From positions 1 to 39,086 of the forward strand of contig DNFT01000112.1 of assembly GCA_003486385.1 (NCBI GenBank): DNA of 39,086 bases, given 5' to 3'. This DNA is from Eubacterium sp. Lineage in GTDB: Bacteria; Bacillota; Clostridia; Lachnospirales; Lachnospiraceae. Below, in pieces: positions 31,689 to 39,086 of this stretch. The translations under genes and the position numbers were made by a program. The notes below the pieces were generated by a model. It worked only from the letters and a program-made list of their open reading frames with translations, was not told the DNA's origin and did not search any database. Every line of letters starts with the position of its first letter. Position 1 is the stretch's first letter.

Positions 31689-32061
31689 ATTGCCAGTTGG
31701 CTGAATAATCGCGGCTGCAGGTGTCGAAAGACCGCAGGTGAGGAAAGTCCGGGCTTCATAGGGCAGGATGCCGGATAACGTCCGGTGGGGGTGACCCTAA
31801 GACCAGTGCAACAGAAATATACCGCCACAGGCTGATGCCGAGGCTCCGCAAGGACGTGGTAAGGGCGGAAGGGCAGTGTAAGAGACTACCGCCTGTCTGG
31901 TAACAGACAGGGCACATGTAAACTCCATCCGAAGCAAGACCGAATAAGAGGCAGAGACGTGGCCCGCCAGTCTCAGGTAGGTCGCTTGAGCCTGTTGGCA
32001 ACAGCAGGTCTAGATAGATGATTATTCACGACATAACCCGGCTTACAGGCTGACTGGTAAT
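31689..32061 (+). ncRNA. rnpB: RNase P RNA (bacterial type A-like)
   Basis: The RNA component of RNase P, about 373 nt, which removes tRNA 5' leaders. Conserved blocks are GAGGAAAGTCCGGGCT from 31740, AGGGCAGG, AGACCAGTGCAACAGA, GGTAAACTCCATCCGAAGCAAG, ACCGAATAAGAG, TAGATAGATGATT and ACATAACCCGGCTTAC near the 3' end. Thirteen bases at 31689-31701 pair fully (with three G-U) with 32049-32061 as helix P1. TGAATAATC (31702-31710) pairs with 32020-32028 as P2. These helices set the boundaries. Confidence 0.96.
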
Positions 32062-32095
32062 TGTTTTCGACATATTACAATAGGAGATTCTCTTA

Positions 32096-33868
32096 ATGTA
32101 TAATCGTATTTGTGATTCACAAGACCCTGATTACAAGTTGAAATTTGCCAAGGCAGTTTTACAGAAGGATTTTGTGATTTTGAATGCGGAGGAACCCCTT
32201 TATGATTTCCTGGGGAAGAACTCCGCCTCTTTTTTCAATAAGCTCATAAGACCTGACTGCGAGGAAGAATTTCTTTTTGCGTGCAGCAGTATGAGTCCGG
32301 GCGATACATACAGTATTATCACGTTTCTGCGTGATAAGAATGACAATTATCATCCGGTTGACATACATATCAGCAAGTCAAGGCTGTTCGAGAATGGAGA
32401 CTGGTTTTATACTGCCGACATATACAGCATAGACAGGATTGAGACTTCATTCCTGACCAGCCAGCAGAAGATGGACAAGTACAGAATGTTCATGGAAATC
32501 AGCGGTGTTGTATATATGGAATTCTGGCCTGATACAGGGAGAATAGTATTTTATGACTACATGCTCAGAAAATCACATATTCTCTATGAGAATAACATTG
32601 AGAAATGGCATGAGGATGTAAAGACATTTGCCGTTGATATTGATAATAACAGCTTTGAGATAGAACAGTGGTATGAGAGCCTTGTCAACCTTGACAGCCA
32701 GTTTAACTGTACTGTAAGGACAGGCTTTATGAATGCCAATCGTATTCCTGAGACTCTTTCAATCGATGCAAGGTATATATCGAGGCATAATGCGGATGTA
32801 ATAGTCGGGATTGTAAAGAGAAGGGACATAACACAGGATGATATTCCCTACTATCTGACGGCAGCGGGCAAGGATGCCGCTACGGGACTGCTCAATAAGA
32901 GAGCACTCATTGAATACACCAATGATACGTTAGGGACTGCTTCGACCAAGAAGTATTATATGATTCTTATAGACATTGATGATTTCAAGAGTATCAATGA
33001 TACACATGGTCATCTTATGGGAGATAAGGCCGTTATTGTGCTTGCGGAATCGCTTATCGAGACGCTTGATGGAAGAGGAGTTGTGGGAAGATTCGGCGGC
33101 GATGAATTTTTCGTACTTACCGAGGATATACCGGATGAACAGCAGCTAAGGCTTTTCCTGAAGGCTATGCTGTCGAAGCTGCGGTATAACGAGTCTCTCA
33201 AGCTTGGCAGCATGAGGTTCACCCTGTCGATGGGCATATCACAATATCCGGAAGCAGGAAGAAAATTTGAAGATTTGTTTATGCTGGCAGACAAGGCACT
33301 GTATATTGCAAAGGATAAGGGCAAGAACAGATATATCATATACAGGCCGGAGCTTCACGATTCGGTGGATATTGTCGGAAGGCAGACAGAGTCAGGTGTT
33401 TTTCCGGCATATATAAAGACACTTAAGAAGGTGATAAAAGATATTGCCATCGGGAAATCAACAGAGGTTGAGGAGCTTTTAGAGGAGATAAGGTCTGCCT
33501 TTGGACTTGGAGCGGCAGCGGTGTATGACACATCGGACTATAATGCTATTACATATACTAAGGACTTCCCGCAGGGACTGATGTCTGTTAAGTTTATGGG
33601 AAATGCTTCATATAAGGCTCTTGTGGCGGTTGACAATGTTATTGTGATAAATAATCTCGATAGTATAGAGCGCGAGGACAAGGCTGTTTACAGAAAATTG
33701 TACGATGCAGGCTGCCGCTCGTATGTGAGTGTTTTTCTTTCGGATAACACAGGCACGGAATATATTTTTGTGTTTTATATGCTTGGAGAGAAGCATAAGT
33801 GGAGCAGTGTGGAGATAGATTACCTGACAATGTTGTCGGAGGTGATATATGGTGCACTTAAGAAGTAA
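32096..33868 (+). CDS. GGDEF-domain protein, probable diguanylate cyclase
   Basis: The 590-residue soluble protein makes cyclic di-GMP if active. The N-terminal 260 residues look like one or two PAS-type sensor domains. The GGDEF domain (about 265-425) has D-x-D-D-F-K-S-I-N-D-T-x-G-H-x-x-G-D and an intact G334-G-D-E-F338. The R-x-x-D inhibitory site expected five residues before this motif is absent (the sequence there is D-G-R-G). A C-terminal domain (about 440-590) resembles a GAF fold. No membrane segment or signal peptide is seen, so it should sense a cytoplasmic cue. GGAG precedes the ATG, 35 nt after rnpB. A bidirectional terminator follows. Confidence 0.88.
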   Translation: MYNRICDSQDPDYKLKFAKAVLQKDFVILNAEEPLYDFLGKNSASFFNKLIRPDCEEEFLFACSSMSPGDTYSIITFLRDKNDNYHPVDIHISKSRLFENGDWFYTADIYSIDRIETSFLTSQQKMDKYRMFMEISGVVYMEFWPDTGRIVFYDYMLRKSHILYENNIEKWHEDVKTFAVDIDNNSFEIEQWYESLVNLDSQFNCTVRTGFMNANRIPETLSIDARYISRHNADVIVGIVKRRDITQDDIPYYLTAAGKDAATGLLNKRALIEYTNDTLGTASTKKYYMILIDIDDFKSINDTHGHLMGDKAVIVLAESLIETLDGRGVVGRFGGDEFFVLTEDIPDEQQLRLFLKAMLSKLRYNESLKLGSMRFTLSMGISQYPEAGRKFEDLFMLADKALYIAKDKGKNRYIIYRPELHDSVDIVGRQTESGVFPAYIKTLKKVIKDIAIGKSTEVEELLEEIRSAFGLGAAAVYDTSDYNAITYTKDFPQGLMSVKFMGNASYKALVAVDNVIVINNLDSIEREDKAVYRKLYDAGCRSYVSVFLSDNTGTEYIFVFYMLGEKHKWSSVEIDYLTMLSEVIYGALKK

Positions 33869-33895
33869 TATAATGTCTTCTGAGTGCTGCTCCAC

Positions 33896-33938
33896 AAAAA
33901 ATGCTGTCTAAAGAAGTATTCTTTAGACAGCATTTTTT
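33896..33938. terminator. Bidirectional terminator between the GGDEF gene and pyrI
   Basis: A 20-bp perfect stem with A6 on one side and T6 on the other surrounds a 3-nt loop, with the core TGCTGTCTAAAGAA. It serves both converging genes. Confidence 0.93.
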
Positions 33939-33988
33939 ATACTGCATAAATGCAGCTGTTAAACTCTCTGTTCGTGAATGAGTTGTTG

Positions 33989-34417
33989 TTAAAGCTTAGT
34001 ATATTTTTCTTCACAATACTTGCAGCGGTATACCTGCTTCTCCTCATCGGTGAGGTAGAATACCTGATCAAGCTCCTGTTCAATGGAGGTTATACATCTT
34101 GGGTTCTTGCACTTTATGATGTTGGTAACAGTCTTAGGGAGTGTGAGCTCCTTCTTTTCAACGATTCCGCCGTTTTTGATTATGTTGACAGTGATATTGT
34201 GGTCGATAAATCCAAGAATATCGAGGTCAACAAGGTCTAAGCCGCCGTCTATTTTTATGATATCCTTCTTGCCCATCTTTTTGCTCTTGGCATTCTTGAT
34301 TATGGCTACACAGCAGTCAAGCTTGTCAAGTCCGAGGGACTGGTAGATATCCATACAGCGTCCTGCCTGAATGTGGTCGAGAACGAAACCTTCTGTGAGT
34401 TTTCCTACGTTTAACAT
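33989..34417 (-). CDS. pyrI: Aspartate carbamoyltransferase regulatory subunit
   Basis: The 142-residue PyrI-type chain binds nucleotides (CTP/ATP in E. coli) and modulates PyrB. The N-terminal allosteric domain has G-F-V-L-D-H-I and the C-terminal zinc domain has ligands in C-K-N-P-R-C (near residues 103-108) and C-K-Y-C (near 132-135). It is slightly shorter than E. coli PyrI (153), with a short N-terminus. It follows pyrB by 45 nt on the same strand, so both subunits come from one mRNA, and it ends at a bidirectional terminator. Its presence predicts a regulated multi-subunit enzyme like the enterobacterial type. Confidence 0.95.
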   Translation of the reverse strand: MLNVGKLTEGFVLDHIQAGRCMDIYQSLGLDKLDCCVAIIKNAKSKKMGKKDIIKIDGGLDLVDLDILGFIDHNITVNIIKNGGIVEKKELTLPKTVTNIIKCKNPRCITSIEQELDQVFYLTDEEKQVYRCKYCEEKYTKL

Positions 34418-34462
34418 GATTATTCTCCATTCTGCCGCATGGCTGCGGCACAGATTTTGATG

Positions 34463-35392
34463 TTAGTTTGTTGAATCCGGAATCATATCCAAAAGGTACA
34501 TGATGAGAGCCATTCTCACATATACGCCGTATTGGGCCTGCTTAAAATAGGCTGCCCTTGGATCATCGTCTACCTCAACGGATATCTCATTAACTCTTGG
34601 AAGTGGGTGAAGTACAATCATATCCTCCTTGGCAAGAGCCATCTTTTCGCGGGTGAGTATATAGTAGTCCTTCATTCTGAGGTATTCCTCCTCATTGAAG
34701 AAACGCTCCTTCTGGACACGGGTCATGTAGAGTATGTCAAGCTTAGGCATAACCTCGTCAAGACTTGTAACCTCCTCGAATTCAATGCCCTTGGCAGTGA
34801 GAACATCCTCACGGATATAGTCAGGCACACGAAGCTCCTTAGGGGAGATGAGAATAAAGTGAATGTTGTTGTACCTTACAAGGGAATTGATAAGAGAATG
34901 AACCGTACGTCCGAATTTTAAATCACCGCAAAGACCAATTGTAAGACCATCAAAATGACCCTTTAGAGCTCTGATTGTCATGAGGTCTGTGAGGGTCTGT
35001 GTAGGATGCTGATGACCACCGTCACCTGCATTGATGACAGGAATTCTTGAATGAATGGAGGCAACTAACGGAGCACCTTCCTTAGGATGTCTCATGGCAC
35101 ATATATCTGCGTAGCAAGAGATAACACGTATTGTATCGGCAACACTCTCACCCTTTGATGCGGAGCTTGAATCTGCGGATGAGAAGCCAAGTACCGAGCC
35201 GCCAAGATTGAGCATTGCTGCCTCAAAGCTGAGACGTGTGCGGGTGCTTGGTTCGTAGAAGAGAGTGGCTAGCTTTTTACCTGTCATGACATGTGCATAT
35301 TTTGACGGGTCAGCAGCTATGTCACCGGCTACATCAAGAAGCTTGTCTAATTCTTCAACGGATAAGTCAAGCGGACTTAACAGATGTTTCAT
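34463..35392 (-). CDS. pyrB: Aspartate carbamoyltransferase catalytic subunit
   Basis: The 309-residue enzyme condenses carbamoyl phosphate and aspartate in pyrimidine synthesis. Motifs: the carbamoyl-phosphate loop S-T-R-T-R-L-S-F near residue 52, M-R-H-P-K-E-G-A near residue 82 (active-site Lys), N-A-G-D-G-G-H-Q-H-P-T-Q near 131, L-C-G-D-L-K-F-G-R-T-V-H-S near residue 160, and H-P-L-P-R-V-N-E-I near 265. Length is typical. AGGAGG precedes the ATG. A good promoter lies about 65 bp upstream, with a short leader that shows no PyrR-type attenuator. Paired with pyrI. Confidence 0.97.
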   Translation of the reverse strand: MKHLLSPLDLSVEELDKLLDVAGDIAADPSKYAHVMTGKKLATLFYEPSTRTRLSFEAAMLNLGGSVLGFSSADSSSASKGESVADTIRVISCYADICAMRHPKEGAPLVASIHSRIPVINAGDGGHQHPTQTLTDLMTIRALKGHFDGLTIGLCGDLKFGRTVHSLINSLVRYNNIHFILISPKELRVPDYIREDVLTAKGIEFEEVTSLDEVMPKLDILYMTRVQKERFFNEEEYLRMKDYYILTREKMALAKEDMIVLHPLPRVNEISVEVDDDPRAAYFKQAQYGVYVRMALIMYLLDMIPDSTN

Positions 35393-35458
35393 AACATTTT
35401 CCTCCTGAAATAAAAGATGGTATGTCTAATATTAACGTCATAAGACGCTTTTCAAGTT

Positions 35459-35487
35459 ATTATACATTTTTTGATGGTATACTACAA
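35459..35487 (-). promoter_or_regulatory. pyrBI promoter
   Basis: On the minus strand TTGTAG (35482-35487), a 17-bp spacer, and a perfect TATAAT (35459-35464). The leader to pyrB is about 60 nt and holds only a 6-bp hairpin. Confidence 0.65.
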
Positions 35488-35564
35488 TATGTTTTTTTGT
35501 ATTTTTGAAAATAATTAGGAGTATTAAGCTGCATAAAAGGTTATTTATTAGTACTAATAGCTCT

Positions 35565-35592
35565 TTGACATAATTGTAAAAAATGGTAATAT
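35565..35592 (+). promoter_or_regulatory. Promoter of the 35677 lipoprotein gene
   Basis: TTGACA (35565-35570) and TAATAT (35587-35592) are 16 bp apart. The 5' leader contains an inverted repeat TATAACAT ... ATGTTATA (about 35609-35637). Confidence 0.55.
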
Positions 35593-35676
35593 GTTTTAAA
35601 GGGTGGGTATAACATTATCGCTAAGGCTTATGTTATATCCGTAACCTTGATTTTATCACAAATAAGGAGAGGACTT

Positions 35677-36843
35677 ATGAAAAGAATTAAAAAGGTTTTG
35701 GCGGTTATGCTTGTTCTTGTTATGAGCATGGCACTCGCAGCAGGCTGCAGTAAGAGCAGGCAGACTATGTTCGGCATTATGAAAGATGCCGGCACAATGA
35801 CAAAGTATTCGTATGACATCAATGCGAAGCTTGCTTCAAGTATCAGTGGACTTGAGAATCTTTCACTTACGTTTAATGGTGAGACAGATGGTGAAGCAAT
35901 GGCTATGGGAGTCAAGGTGAGCTATTCATTTATCACTGTCGATGTTGACAATTTCCTTACTATCACAAAGGATGCGGTTTATGTAAATGTACAGACATTA
36001 TTCGATAAGCTTGCACCGATTTTACTTGGCGCATCGTACAGCCTCGAGGATTTTGAAGAGGAGTTCGGAACAGAGCTTAAGTGTATTAAGCTTTCGTTAG
36101 TCGATGGAATGGTTAACCTTAACGGTGGCAGCAATGAACTTATGGATACTTATATTTCGATTCTTGAGAGCGCATTCAAGGATGTGAAGATTGAGGAAAA
36201 TAAGGGTGAGTTTACAGTCAGGGTTGAGGGAGCAGAGGAGTTCTCGAAGCTTGCAGATGCCCTTATAACAGCGCTTCTTGACAATGAGGACACTATCATC
36301 TCAGCACTTGAGAAGAGCAATGTCGACGATGAGATGGTAAAGAAGCTTGTAGATACTTACATGGATGAGTTTGTAGCGGCTCTTGACAGATTTAACAGGG
36401 AGTACGAAGCGGGTCTTACAGATGAGGATATAGCTTCTATTAAGGAAGAAGTATTAAATGCTTTTGAGGAAACAACAGGCGATGCACAGCTTGATGATGT
36501 GAGCGCTTCGTATAAGGAAATGTTCGACGAACTCAGAACCAATAAGGATGATTTTGTAAGTGAGATAGCCGGTCTTAATGGCACAGCAGACCTTACAATC
36601 ACCAACAGTCTTACAGGCAAGGAGGGCAGCAGGGTATATAGCTGTACAAGTGTTGTAAATGCTGAGAGTACAGATACAGATGAGGATATTTCACTCAATA
36701 TCGATTCGGTCATGACTGAGAGCAATGATATATCTGTAAAGGCACCTGAAAGCTATACTGAGTTTTCAGATATCATCTATGCGGCACTTGTTTACGCTTA
36801 TGAGAATGGTTTGCTTGATGATGCGTTATATGATGTATACTAA
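35677..36843 (+). CDS. Predicted lipoprotein of unknown function
   Basis: The 388-residue protein has a lipoprotein signal peptide (basic K-R-I-K-K, hydrophobic 7-20) ending in L-A-A-G-C24. The mature part is acidic and rich in Asp/Glu, Ser and Leu. It alternates strand-like stretches (near 45-110) with helical regions (near 160-290), and a C-terminal strand-rich part follows. I do not recognise a catalytic motif. Its look recalls general extracytoplasmic lipoproteins of Lachnospiraceae with repeated S-x-T-F-N-G-E-like strands. ATG 35677 was chosen because AGGAGAGG lies just upstream and the signal peptide starts there. It stands alone with its own promoter and terminator, divergent from pyrB. 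Confidence 0.82.
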   Translation: MKRIKKVLAVMLVLVMSMALAAGCSKSRQTMFGIMKDAGTMTKYSYDINAKLASSISGLENLSLTFNGETDGEAMAMGVKVSYSFITVDVDNFLTITKDAVYVNVQTLFDKLAPILLGASYSLEDFEEEFGTELKCIKLSLVDGMVNLNGGSNELMDTYISILESAFKDVKIEENKGEFTVRVEGAEEFSKLADALITALLDNEDTIISALEKSNVDDEMVKKLVDTYMDEFVAALDRFNREYEAGLTDEDIASIKEEVLNAFEETTGDAQLDDVSASYKEMFDELRTNKDDFVSEIAGLNGTADLTITNSLTGKEGSRVYSCTSVVNAESTDTDEDISLNIDSVMTESNDISVKAPESYTEFSDIIYAALVYAYENGLLDDALYDVY

Positions 36844-36913
36844 GTAAGAAGAGAAGATGAGCCACTGCAAAGGCAGTGGCATGGGGAATTTTATGATAAG
36901 GTTGTGATAAGGA

Positions 36914-36941
36914 GCCTCTGTCGGTGAGACAGGGGCTTTTT
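36914..36941 (+). terminator. Intrinsic terminator after the lipoprotein gene
   Basis: GCCTCTGTC, loop GGTGA, and GACAGGGGC (one G-U) are followed by TTTTT. A second, T-less hairpin CCACTGC-AAA-GGCAGTGG-like lies at about 36862-36880. Confidence 0.78.
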
Positions 36942-36952
36942 AGGTTGTATTA

Positions 36953-37438
36953 TTATAGTCCCTGTGTCTTTTTTATGAATTGTCCAACCGCGGTGTCCCA
37001 TGCGTTTTCCACGCTCTTATCCAAAGTGAAGGAGCTTAGGGAGGTGCCTGTGATTACGCAGAGCTGCCTGTTCTCATATCGGATATTGAGATACAGACCA
37101 TTCACGGTGTCCGGGTTAATGCTGATATCGTTCTTGTTTAAAAAGGCTGCTATGGAGTGCGGCGGCATTGAGAATACAAGCTTCATGGAGAGCGGAGTGC
37201 GCTTCCCTTTTATCATGTTGAAGCAGTATGGCTTAAGCATTGACCATGGTGCATAGGGTGACTCAGCCAATTCTTCTTTTTCAATATCATTGAGAAAATC
37301 CTTCAACATCTTTCCGTCTATCTTAAATGAGACAAATGTATCTATCTGCAGCTCGCGGCATAGGAAATGGTCAAATGTATCTTTTATAAAGAGATGGGAC
37401 ATGAAGTCCTTTATATTGTCTAATTCTATACTTATCAT
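36953..37438 (-). CDS. DUF5721-like protein of unknown function
   Basis: The product is 161 residues from the ATG at 37438 (M-I-S-I-E-L). An alternative ATG at 37456 adds six residues but overlaps the best ribosome-site candidate GGGAG, which is 11 nt before 37438. It is soluble, has no signal peptide or membrane segment, and shows F-x-x-H-L-F, F-D-H-F-L, I-D-T-F-V-S-F-x-I-D-G and S-P-Y-A-P-W-S-x-L-K-P segments. This pattern is what I recall from the Lachnospiraceae DUF5721 family, whose role is unknown. It ends 12 nt from the terminator of the convergent lipoprotein gene and is divergent from the aminopeptidase gene. Confidence 0.75.
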   Translation of the reverse strand: MISIELDNIKDFMSHLFIKDTFDHFLCRELQIDTFVSFKIDGKMLKDFLNDIEKEELAESPYAPWSMLKPYCFNMIKGKRTPLSMKLVFSMPPHSIAAFLNKNDISINPDTVNGLYLNIRYENRQLCVITGTSLSSFTLDKSVENAWDTAVGQFIKKTQGL

Positions 37439-37644
37439 AATTGGTGGTTCTCCCATTTTTTAGTTTTCTGATATAGTGGGGCTGCGTGTTGTAAGCATGC
37501 AGGAATTTTGCCACTTGCAACCTCAGATATAAATAAGTATAATGTGAATAAAATTTGTTGTAAATAGTCCAAAGGAAATAATGTTGACAATTATTGTTTA
37601 AGAAAGCTTGTACAAAGGATTTACCAAAGGACGTGGAGGGAAAA

Positions 37645-39003
37645 ATGAAATTTAGAGAATCATCGGACAGACTTATAAAATTTATAGGGAACGCAACCTG
37701 TTCATTCACAACAGTGCAGACCTCAATAGAGCTGCTAAGGGATGCAGGGTTTAAAGCACTGGAGCTTGGCGCGGACTGGGAGCTTGAGCGTGGAAGGTCT
37801 TATTATGTGAATGTGTATGACAGTTCACTTATGGCATTTTCGGTTGGAAGAAATTATGACGGAGGAATGATAAGAATTGCCACAGCACATACGGACAGCC
37901 CTTCATTCTGTGTTAAGCCTAATCCTGAGGTAAAGGCAGGTATGGGAAATATTGGAAAGCTTAATGTGGAAGGATATGGCGGTGCCATTCTTAACACATG
38001 GCTTGACAGACCATTGTCGATTGCGATGCGTGTATCGGTAAAATCCGAAAATGTGTTTGAGCCGGAGATAAAGATTATAGATTTCAGACGTCCTGTTGTG
38101 ACAATCCCTAATCTTGCGATACACATGAACAGGGATGTAAACAAGGGAGTGGAGCTTAACAAGCAGGTCGATATGCTTCCGATATGCTGCCAGCCGGGCA
38201 CTGATGCTAATGATTTCTTTATATCTTATCTTGCTGATGAGCTAAAGGTCAATAAAGATGATATACTTGACTACGAGGGTTATGTCTACAACACGGAAAA
38301 GGGGCAGTATGTCGGAATTAATGATGAATTTATACTCTGTCCAAGGCTTGACAATGCCACTTCTGTTGTGGCATGTCTTGGCGGAATAATAGACAGCAGC
38401 AGGGCGGACAGTGATGAAGCCGCCAATGCCGGTGCACTGGGGGGGAATGATGACGGTGTCAATGTCATAATGGTATTTGACAATGAGGAGATCGGAAGCA
38501 TGACCAAGCAGGGAGCTAATTCTTCTGTGCTCACCTTTATGCTTGAGAAGCTGTACAGAAGCCTTGAGCATGACAATGAGACCACGGAGGACGCAAGAGC
38601 AGGTTATATAAACAGGATTTTAAACGGAATGATGATTTCGCTTGATGTTGCCCATGCCACACATCCGAACCATCCTGAGAAGAATGATCCTACCAGCCCT
38701 ATAGTGCTGAATGCGGGACCTGTCATTAAGCGTTCGGCGGCACAGCGCTATGCCACAGATGCCAAGGCTGTCGGAATAGTCGAGCAGATATGTAAAAAAG
38801 CAGACATTCCGTACCAGAAGTTTTCGATACGTTCCGATATGGTGGGCGGAAGTACACTCGGACCTATATCGGACATCCAGCTTCCGATGTTAACCGTTGA
38901 TATAGGAGTACCTATTCTTGCAATGCATTCAGCTATGGAGACTATGGGAGCTAAGGATCAGGCCTATATGGAGGAGCTTGTCAGAGGCTTTTTCTGTTAT
39001 TAG
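37645..39003 (+). CDS. M18 family metallo-aminopeptidase
   Basis: The 452-residue zinc aminopeptidase (aspartyl aminopeptidase family) removes N-terminal residues from peptides in the cytoplasm. Expected zinc ligands and catalytic acids are visible: His82 in A-H82-T-D-S-P, Asp236 in R-L-D236-N-A, Glu281-Glu282 in D-N-E-E-I-G-S, an Asp in R-S-D-M-V-G-G-S-T-L-G-P near 403, and His428 in L-A-M-H428-S. G-Y-G-G-A-I-L-N-T-W-L-D-R-P is the family block after the first ligand. ATG 37645 was chosen for the GTGGAGGG 6-10 nt upstream. TTGACA at 37584-37589 overlaps a palindrome ACAATTATTGT, but I see no good -10. Confidence 0.94.
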   Translation: MKFRESSDRLIKFIGNATCSFTTVQTSIELLRDAGFKALELGADWELERGRSYYVNVYDSSLMAFSVGRNYDGGMIRIATAHTDSPSFCVKPNPEVKAGMGNIGKLNVEGYGGAILNTWLDRPLSIAMRVSVKSENVFEPEIKIIDFRRPVVTIPNLAIHMNRDVNKGVELNKQVDMLPICCQPGTDANDFFISYLADELKVNKDDILDYEGYVYNTEKGQYVGINDEFILCPRLDNATSVVACLGGIIDSSRADSDEAANAGALGGNDDGVNVIMVFDNEEIGSMTKQGANSSVLTFMLEKLYRSLEHDNETTEDARAGYINRILNGMMISLDVAHATHPNHPEKNDPTSPIVLNAGPVIKRSAAQRYATDAKAVGIVEQICKKADIPYQKFSIRSDMVGGSTLGPISDIQLPMLTVDIGVPILAMHSAMETMGAKDQAYMEELVRGFFCY

Positions 39004-39058
39004 GCAGTTGGCAACTGTTCAAACAAATAAACAAATTAATAAATGACCGGAGATTGAG

Positions 39059-39086
39059 GTGCAGATTGAACGCAGAATAAGCAATC
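39059..39086 (+). CDS. Possible start of a gene running off the window
   Basis: GGAG (39049-39052) is 6 nt before a GTG at 39059 whose frame stays open for nine codons to the edge. The spacing to the aminopeptidase stop is 55 nt. Too short to identify. Confidence 0.3.

Noticed and set aside
31756..32001. Minus-strand 81-codon frame and neighbours over 31637-32001
   Set aside because: They lie in the RNase P RNA gene, whose conserved blocks explain the sequence.
35393..35458. PyrR-type attenuator in the pyrB leader
   Set aside because: The leader is about 60 nt with one 6-bp hairpin and no terminator or PyrR-binding consensus.

Overview
The window looks like a chromosomal segment of an anaerobic, Gram-positive gut-type Firmicute, most likely family Lachnospiraceae (Roseburia/Agathobacter/Butyrivibrio-like). 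Reasons: moderately AT-rich DNA with strong GGAGG ribosome sites; a DUF975 membrane protein, a TIGR04086-type protein, a DUF815 AAA protein and a DUF5721-like protein, all common there; MetH without its reactivation domain, which is encoded separately; a dgt-dnaG-rpoD-trmK block; and a maltodextrin locus without its own ATPase. The genus is inferred from gene content, not from a search. There is no phage, CRISPR array, transposase, tRNA or rRNA. RNase P RNA is present.

Layout: 0.2-2.7 kb holds three membrane proteins of little known function around a bidirectional terminator. 3.1-4.8 kb is a two-gene unit, an XRE regulator overlapping a MOP-type flippase. 4.9-9.8 kb holds galM, the MetH reactivation protein, metH and a YfbR-like nucleotidase. 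9.8-15 kb holds topB, a hexapeptide-repeat protein, DegV and a DUF815 ATPase. 15-16.1 kb is a GH53 galactanase without a signal peptide, ending inside a REP-like inverted pair that abuts a convergent lacI-family gene.

16.2-24.5 kb is a maltodextrin/starch locus. A MalR-like repressor is divergent from malE-malF-malG, a GH13 lipoprotein amylase and malQ. The model is: surface amylase cuts starch, the lipoprotein binder and the two permeases import maltodextrins, MalQ disproportionates them, and the repressor acts through TTTCGAAA-centred operators placed just downstream of both -10 boxes. The energising ATPase must be elsewhere. Structured RNA separates malE from malF, and a strong terminator separates malG from the amylase gene.

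24.5-31.6 kb holds a small membrane protein whose ribosome site lies in a long hairpin, an orphan promoter-operator-terminator unit (possible small RNA of about 80 nt), and the dgt-dnaG-rpoD-trmK-nucleoside kinase block. 31.7-32.1 kb is rnpB. It is followed by a GGDEF protein, convergent pyrB-pyrI, an unknown lipoprotein, a DUF5721-like protein and an M18 aminopeptidase. A new gene may begin at the right edge. Most genes are housekeeping. The best leads are non-coding: the orphan unit at 24977-25090, the REP-like pair at 16086-16159 and the hairpin over the ribosome site at 24538-24579.
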